From Ilumatobacteraceae bacterium (GTDB lineage: Bacteria; Actinomycetota; Acidimicrobiia; Acidimicrobiales; Ilumatobacteraceae), in assembly GCA_016650435.1 (NCBI GenBank), contig JAENVT010000601.1:1-11299 (forward strand): a DNA stretch of 11,299 nt. Direction: 5' to 3'. The notes under the pieces are model-generated. The model was not told where the DNA came from, did not search any database, and saw nothing but the letters and a program-made list of their open reading frames with translations. Positions 7,507 through 11,299 of the stretch are shown piece by piece (within the stretch, counting starts at the first letter, position 1; each line of letters begins with the position of its first letter). Position numbers and translations under genes: made by a program.

Positions 7507-8486
7507 GGCTTGGTGTCGTAGTTCGCCGTGACCTGGCAGAAGTCGTTGGAGCTGTTGGAGAAGTCGCCCACTCTTACGGCGTACGAAACCCCGGCCGCCG
7601 CGATCTCGACTGCGGCCGGCGTGATCAATGTGTGCACCAGTCCGCCTGTGCCGACCCCGAGGCCCGAGACGAAGCCGAGATGTACGACCGTCACCCCTAA
7701 AGCGGTGATGGTCGTCTTGACGAGATCGACCGAATACGTGGTCGGACCGGCGGTGTCCAATACCAACGTGTCGACCGAGATCAATCGCGAGCCGACCGGG
7801 ATGGTGATCGGTATCTCTCCGAATATTCCGTTGGAGGTGCTGTTGCCGACGCACGAGTTGTTGATCGCGAGGTTGAAAAACGCTGGCTGCTCCCATCGCA
7901 CGTCGTACGAGCCGTGCACCTCAGTGCGCAGGGTGTCGTTGACGCCCGCGTCGATCTCGGCCTTGGTGTAGTAGCGATCGTCGTGGTTGTGGTCGGCGTA
8001 GTAGCCGACCACATCGGCAAGCACGTTGACGCTGCCGGCGAGGTTGAAGAGATTGATCGCCCGCGTGGCCGAGAGCTTGACGTCGACCTTGTTGGGAACC
8101 GCCGGCGAGCCGGGTGTCCAGTTGAGGTTCGACGCCTGCGGCCGTTCCGGGGCGTCGGCGGGGTAGACCGTCAAGAAGCTGCCGGCGGTTCCGCCGACGG
8201 CGGTGACATTCATCGAGACCGCAGTGGCATCAGTCGGGATGTTGCAGTTGCCGTTCGGGCCGCCGACCTGTTGGGTGAACACCTCGCCGGCACCGAGCGC
8301 GGTAGCGCGTGGCCCGACGTTGTCGGGCGCCGGTCGCGTGTCGAACAGGCGGCACGGAACGATCGGCACGAACACCGCGCGTTCGCCGCTGCTGACAGCA
8401 GCGCTGGCATTGGGCAAGACCACACCGGCCCCTAGGACGACAGCTACGGCTGCCCCGAGTGCCGACCACCGCGTGCGTTGAAACAT
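7503..8486 (-). CDS. Secreted modular beta-rich protein with 'RLFDTRP...VVGYY' domain
   Basis: The 327-aa protein starts at ATG 8486 behind a perfect AAGGAGG (8492-8498) with five bases between, so expression may be strong. Residues 1-30 form a Sec signal peptide (basic 'RTR', hydrophobic 9-24, A-x-A-like site near 'NASAA'). Residues about 40-163 are a module that begins 'VPCRLFDTRPAP' and ends 'VLADVVGYYAD', with conserved internal 'VSMNVTAV', 'GSFLTVYP', 'SNLNW' and 'VPNKVDVKL'; I associate it with exported actinobacterial proteins, where it often accompanies other domains. The linker 'HNHDDRYYTKAEID' (166-179) resembles connectors found in phage-tail-fibre-like and surface proteins. The C-terminal part (190-327) is beta-rich with one cysteine pair, C212 and C317; C45 and C81 could form another disulfide. 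There is no sortase signal, lipobox or membrane anchor. Export is well supported; function is unknown, perhaps carbohydrate or surface binding. Confidence 0.85.
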   Translation of the reverse strand: MFQRTRWSALGAAVAVVLGAGVVLPNASAAVSSGERAVFVPIVPCRLFDTRPAPDNVGPRATALGAGEVFTQQVGGPNGNCNIPTDATAVSMNVTAVGGTAGSFLTVYPADAPERPQASNLNWTPGSPAVPNKVDVKLSATRAINLFNLAGSVNVLADVVGYYADHNHDDRYYTKAEIDAGVNDTLRTEVHGSYDVRWEQPAFFNLAINNSCVGNSTSNGIFGEIPITIPVGSRLISVDTLVLDTAGPTTYSVDLVKTTITALGVTVVHLGFVSGLGVGTGGLVHTLITPAAVEIAAAGVSYAVRVGDFSNSSNDFCQVTANYDTKP

Positions 8487-8593
8487 CCCAGCCTCCTTGG
8501 CGCTGCAAGATTTGGTAATTCATCGGCCGATTTGGTGGATCACTTGAATTCCGACTTGATTGGTCGGGATTTACGTAAGTAGCGTGACCGCTC
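8487..8593. other. Divergent intergenic region
   Basis: These 107 bp must hold the promoters of the secreted-protein gene (minus strand) and of metY (plus strand). I see an imperfect direct repeat, ACTTGAATT / ACTTGATTG, about 12 bp apart (8542-8562), and possible -35-like TTGATT (8556-8561), but no convincing promoter pair. It is short and shared, and shows no recognisable SAM or other methionine riboswitch. Confidence 0.5.
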
Positions 8594-9904
8594 ATGAGTG
8601 ATGCATGGGGATTCGAGACAAAGCAGATCCACGTCGGAGGAGACCCCGACCCAACGACCGGGGCACGAGCAGTACCGATCTACCAGACCACGAGCTACGA
8701 CTTGGGCGACTCCTCGCGGGCCGCGAACCTGTTCGCGTTGGCCGAGGTCGGCAACATCTACACGCGCATCATGAATCCCACGCAGGCTGCGCTCGAGGCA
8801 CGCCTGAATGCGTTGGAAGGAGGGTGCACCACGGCCATCGGGATCCCCGGGACCCTCGTCGTCAGCTCCGGCCAGGCGGCTGAGATGCTGTCCATCACGA
8901 CGATCGCCGAGGTCGGTGACCACGTTGTCGCTTCGCCTTCGTTGTACGGCGGCACGTACAACCTGCTGCATTACACCCTGCCCAAGCACGGCATCGAGGT
9001 CACCTTCGTCGAAGATCCCGACAACCTGGATCAGTGGCGGGCTGCCGTGAAGCCCAACACCAAGCTGTTCTTCGGAGAGGTGCTGTCGAACCCGAAGAAC
9101 GACATCTTCGACATCGAGGGGGTGTCCAAGGTTGCCCACGAGGCGGGTGTGCCGCTGATCGTCGACAACACGGTCCCGACGCCGTACCTCATCCGCCCGA
9201 TCGAATGGGGCGCCGACATCGTCGTGCACTCGCTGACAAAGTTCATCGGCGGCCACGGCACGTCAATCGGCGGGTCGATCACCGACGGTGGGACGTTCGA
9301 CTTCGGCAACGGCAAGTTCCCGAACTTCACCGAACCCGATCCCAGCTATCACGGCTTGCCGTATTGGCCGGCGTTGGGTCACGGGGCGTTCATCCTGAAG
9401 GCGCGCGTCCAGGGTCTGCGCGACACCGGCGCGGCCGTGTCGCCGTTCAACGCCTTCCTGTTCCTGCAAGGGCTCGAGACACTGAGCCTGCGAATGGAGC
9501 GCCACTTCTCGAATACCGCAAAGGTCGCAGAGTTCCTGCAGGGTCGCGACGAGGTCGAGAGTGTCATCTGGGCCGGCCTACCGTCGAGCCAGTGGTACGA
9601 GCGGGCCAAGAAGTACGGCCGCGACAAGGGCTACGGCTCGATCATTTCGTTCATCATCAAGGGCGGCCGCGACGCCGGCACGAGGTTCGTCGAGGGCCTC
9701 GAACTGCACAGCCACGTCGCCAACATCGGTGATGTACGCAGCCTGGTCATTCAGCCCGCTACCACCACCCACAGCCAGCTCACCGAAGAAGAACAGGCAT
9801 CGACAGGCGTCTACCCCGGGTTGGTGCGTCTCAGCGTTGGTCTGGAGTCGATCGAAGACATCATCGCCGACCTGGAAGCCGGTTTCCGCGCCGCCAAGGG
9901 TTAA
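8594..9904 (+). CDS. metY: O-acetylhomoserine sulfhydrylase (aminocarboxypropyltransferase), MetY type
   Basis: This PLP enzyme of the Cys/Met metabolism family makes homocysteine from O-acetylhomoserine and sulfide, the direct sulfhydrylation route to methionine. At 436 aa it has the longer MetY length rather than the roughly 380-400 aa of MetB/MetZ. Diagnostic parts are the N-terminus 'FETKQIHVGGDPDPTTGA', Y56-T57-R58 (phosphate contact from the partner subunit), 'SSGQAAEMLSI', 'SPSLYGGTYNLL', D191 in 'VDNTVPTPYL', the PLP lysine K216 in 'HSLTKFIGGHGT' and a C-terminal 'ATTTHSQLTEEEQ' that binds the substrate carboxylate in relatives. No Shine-Dalgarno site precedes ATG 8594, so a very short or absent 5' leader is likely. 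The usual partner metX (homoserine acetyltransferase) is not next to it in this window. The family is certain; MetY is preferred over cystathionine gamma-synthase on length and N-terminus. Confidence 0.92.
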   Translation: MSDAWGFETKQIHVGGDPDPTTGARAVPIYQTTSYDLGDSSRAANLFALAEVGNIYTRIMNPTQAALEARLNALEGGCTTAIGIPGTLVVSSGQAAEMLSITTIAEVGDHVVASPSLYGGTYNLLHYTLPKHGIEVTFVEDPDNLDQWRAAVKPNTKLFFGEVLSNPKNDIFDIEGVSKVAHEAGVPLIVDNTVPTPYLIRPIEWGADIVVHSLTKFIGGHGTSIGGSITDGGTFDFGNGKFPNFTEPDPSYHGLPYWPALGHGAFILKARVQGLRDTGAAVSPFNAFLFLQGLETLSLRMERHFSNTAKVAEFLQGRDEVESVIWAGLPSSQWYERAKKYGRDKGYGSIISFIIKGGRDAGTRFVEGLELHSHVANIGDVRSLVIQPATTTHSQLTEEEQASTGVYPGLVRLSVGLESIEDIIADLEAGFRAAKG

Positions 9905-9946
9905 CGGAGTGTTTGCCGCCACCCCGGGGTGGCGCGTGACACTCCG
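9905..9946. terminator. Probable bidirectional terminator between convergent genes
   Basis: A two-part hairpin fills most of the 49-bp gap between the metY stop and the stop of the minus-strand hydrolase. The outer stem CGGAGTGT (9905-9912) pairs with ACACTCCG (9939-9946); the inner GCCACCCCGGGGTGGC (9918-9933) is a perfect 16-bp palindrome. Neither strand has a T-run after it, as is common for actinobacterial terminators. Position between two gene ends supports the call. Confidence 0.7.
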
Positions 9947-9953
9947 CTAGGCG

Positions 9954-10664
9954 TCAGGCCGCGGAGACGGTGAAGCCTGCGGGGATCGAGGTGAGTCGCG
10001 ACTTTTCTTCGAGCAGCGCGGCGACGAGGCCGGTGATCAGTCGTTCCTTCAGCTTGTCTGCACTCTGTGCGGCGCGGTAGGAGCGTGAGATCTCGATTTG
10101 GACCGCAGTCGCACCTTGACGCTGCGCCCACGACGTCATCGTGCCAGGCTTCGTCGCTCCGAAGCCACGCCTGCCGCCATCAGGGTCGGTCGTGACCTTC
10201 GCGGCCTCGAGATGGGCGGCGACGCGTTGACCGAGCGCGATCGATGCTGGAGAACCATTCCCGCAGCCAATGATCACGTCGGCACCGTGACCGTCCTTCA
10301 TCCCGTGCAGGTCGATGTAGACGCTGCGATCGCCGACATGTCCGAGCTTCTCGAGCTGTGCTTTCAACGGGTGGTACTCGTCCCAGTTTGCGTCGCCCAT
10401 CATCGGCACACTGCGAGTCACAGCGACCTTCGAACAGTCGACGACGTTGCTGAGCGTCATGGCCAAGCCTCCGGTGCCGGCGTCGGTGTTCTTCCAGGCG
10501 CCATTGCGTTCGTGATCGACGGCGTGGACAGCCGACACGAACAGTGGACCGTTCCAGTCGATGATCCACCGCGGACCTTCTTTCGGGCCACGGTTGGAGT
10601 TCGAGGCGAATGGCGCGTTGAGTGCTGTCCACTGACGGACGAGGGGGTTCTGTTTGAACAACAT
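9954..10664 (-). CDS. N-formylglutamate amidohydrolase-like (FGase superfamily) hydrolase
   Basis: The 236-aa protein begins at ATG 10664, 34 bases after the PAC2 stop, so the two are probably co-transcribed. The open frame continues far upstream, but that part is only the shadow of the PAC2 gene, and no other start codon lies close by. Features that suggest the FGase superfamily (zinc hydrolases with an M14-like fold) are 'LFVSAVHAVDHERNG' (41-55, with H47 and H51/E52), 'TRSVPMMGDANWDEYHP' (83-99), 'VYIDLHGM' (115-122, with D118 and H120), 'GADVIIGCGNGSP' (127-139) and 'AVQIEISRSYR' (187-197, with E191). These resemble the metal-binding and substrate segments of HutG/FGase, which remove formyl groups from N-formylglutamate, but the match is partial and no hut genes are nearby. 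The true substrate is unknown. No signal peptide; a cytoplasmic enzyme is likely. No Shine-Dalgarno site is visible before the ATG. Confidence 0.7.
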   Translation of the reverse strand: MLFKQNPLVRQWTALNAPFASNSNRGPKEGPRWIIDWNGPLFVSAVHAVDHERNGAWKNTDAGTGGLAMTLSNVVDCSKVAVTRSVPMMGDANWDEYHPLKAQLEKLGHVGDRSVYIDLHGMKDGHGADVIIGCGNGSPASIALGQRVAAHLEAAKVTTDPDGGRRGFGATKPGTMTSWAQRQGATAVQIEISRSYRAAQSADKLKERLITGLVAALLEEKSRLTSIPAGFTVSAA

Positions 10665-10698
10665 GACGTAGCTATTTCGGCGGATTCGCCCCGTTGCT

Positions 10699-11299
10699 TT
10701 AGCCTTCGTCGTCGCGCTGGTCGCGCAGGAACCGTTCGAACTCGGCGGCCAGATCGTCGCCACTCGGGATGGCTTCCTCCGACCGCTGGTCGTATTCCCG
10801 CTCCAGCATTGAGACGTAAGCGCTGGCTTGTTCGTCTTCGGCGACCGCCTCGTCGTGGAGCACCCGCCGACGTGCAGCGTCGGCGCTGAGGCGCGCCGTG
10901 TGCACCGGAACACCGAGCACATGGTGGAGATGTTGCAAGAGTGCGATCGACGACTGCGGATGCTGCGCGTTGCCGAGGTAGTGCGGCACGCCGACCCGCA
11001 GCGAAATTGCAGGTATCCCCGCACGGTCGAGTCGTTCCTGGAGCACCCCGACAAGCCCGGTGATGCCTTGATATCTCGGAGGCGACAGACCGAGCGCGGT
11101 CAGGAGGTTGGTGTTGGTGGTGCTGCCTACGACGAGCGGTGCCCGAGTGTGCGGGATGGTGTCGGCGACAGCGCCGACGGTGACGACGACTTCGCACTTC
11201 GACAGCTTGGCGACCTCGAGGACGCTGTCGGCGAATGTGGCGTAACGGAGATGTGGCTCGACGCCGGCCAGTATCACCAAATCGTGTGGTGTGCCCGGA
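10699..11299 (-). CDS. PAC2-family protein, N-terminus beyond right edge
   Basis: 199 residues are visible; the reading frame runs into the window edge, so the start lies outside (the TTG at 11280 is internal). The sequence has the PAC2 hallmarks: 'HDLVILAGVEPHLRY', 'VVVTVGAVADTIPHTR', 'LGLSPPRYQGITGLVGVL' and 'ISLRVGVPHYLGNAQHPQ'. The last 60 residues are an acidic, helical tail ('AVAEDEQASAYVSMLEREYD ...'). PAC2 proteins are named after a eukaryotic proteasome assembly chaperone; actinobacterial members are widespread but their role is not settled, so a proteasome link here is inference. The stop is 34 bases before the start of the FGase-like gene on the same strand, which suggests an operon. 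Confidence 0.88.
   Translation of the reverse strand, partial: PGTPHDLVILAGVEPHLRYATFADSVLEVAKLSKCEVVVTVGAVADTIPHTRAPLVVGSTTNTNLLTALGLSPPRYQGITGLVGVLQERLDRAGIPAISLRVGVPHYLGNAQHPQSSIALLQHLHHVLGVPVHTARLSADAARRRVLHDEAVAEDEQASAYVSMLEREYDQRSEEAIPSGDDLAAEFERFLRDQRDDEG

Noticed and set aside
7243..7896. 217-aa minus-strand frame
   Set aside because: It straddles the end of the acyl-CoA synthetase and the secreted-protein gene in another frame and has a shadow-like composition.
8487..8593. Possible SAM riboswitch before metY
   Set aside because: The gap is only 107 bp, shared with a divergent promoter, and no conserved riboswitch core or stacked stems could be found.
10098..10889. 263-aa plus-strand frame
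   Set aside because: It is antisense to the FGase-like and PAC2 genes, which have recognisable protein content.
10665..11054. N-terminal 130-residue extension of the FGase-like protein
   Set aside because: It overlaps the PAC2 gene in another frame with an Arg/Ser/Thr-rich shadow translation; ATG 10664 follows the PAC2 stop and starts the family-like part.

Overview
This window looks like the chromosome of a high-GC actinobacterium, most likely an Acidimicrobiia/Ilumatobacter-type organism. The evidence is GC-rich third codon positions, several genes without a Shine-Dalgarno site, a secreted protein carrying a 'RLFDTRP ... VVGYY' module that I associate with that class, a PAC2-family protein, and a compact ilvBNC operon. 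The taxonomic call is inference. I see no insertion sequence, prophage, CRISPR array, tRNA or rRNA.

Region 1 (1-4555) is built around branched-chain amino acid synthesis. A divergent gene runs off the left edge. It encodes a winged-helix protein of the AlkZ/YcaQ-like (HTH_42) family, starts at GTG 1010, and lacks the QxQ/QxD-type catalytic signature where I would expect it. On the plus strand, a 13-codon leader peptide (MRAGIIAIVVVLM, 7 of 13 residues Ile/Val/Leu) is followed by a 10-bp hairpin and then a GC-rich hairpin with a T-rich tail. After these come ilvB, ilvN and ilvC, joined by a 4-nt overlap and a 1-nt gap. This is the layout of a ribosome-mediated transcription attenuator controlling acetohydroxy acid synthase and ketol-acid reductoisomerase. 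IlvN also keeps the residues linked to valine feedback, so the operon appears regulated both at transcription and by enzyme inhibition.

Region 2 (4556-5826) holds two minus-strand genes of unknown function (127 and 168 aa), a cluster of overlapping palindromes between them, and a divergent intergenic region with a large imperfect dyad.

Region 3 (5827-8593) has a fatty-acid/aryl-type acyl-CoA synthetase that converges on, and overlaps stop-to-stop with, a secreted modular beta-rich protein on the other strand.

Region 4 (8594-11299) has a MetY-type O-acetylhomoserine sulfhydrylase, a large hairpin that probably terminates transcription from both sides, and a minus-strand pair. The pair is a PAC2-family protein (N-terminus beyond the right edge) followed by an N-formylglutamate-amidohydrolase-like hydrolase.

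The most notable system here is the ilv leader/attenuator at 1072-1171. Its principle is known from other bacteria, but I could not find a classical antiterminator by eye, and a repeated octamer suggests a possible alternative pairing scheme. The other items worth checking are the dyad at 5760-5806, the palindrome cluster at 5092-5126, and the two orphan proteins.
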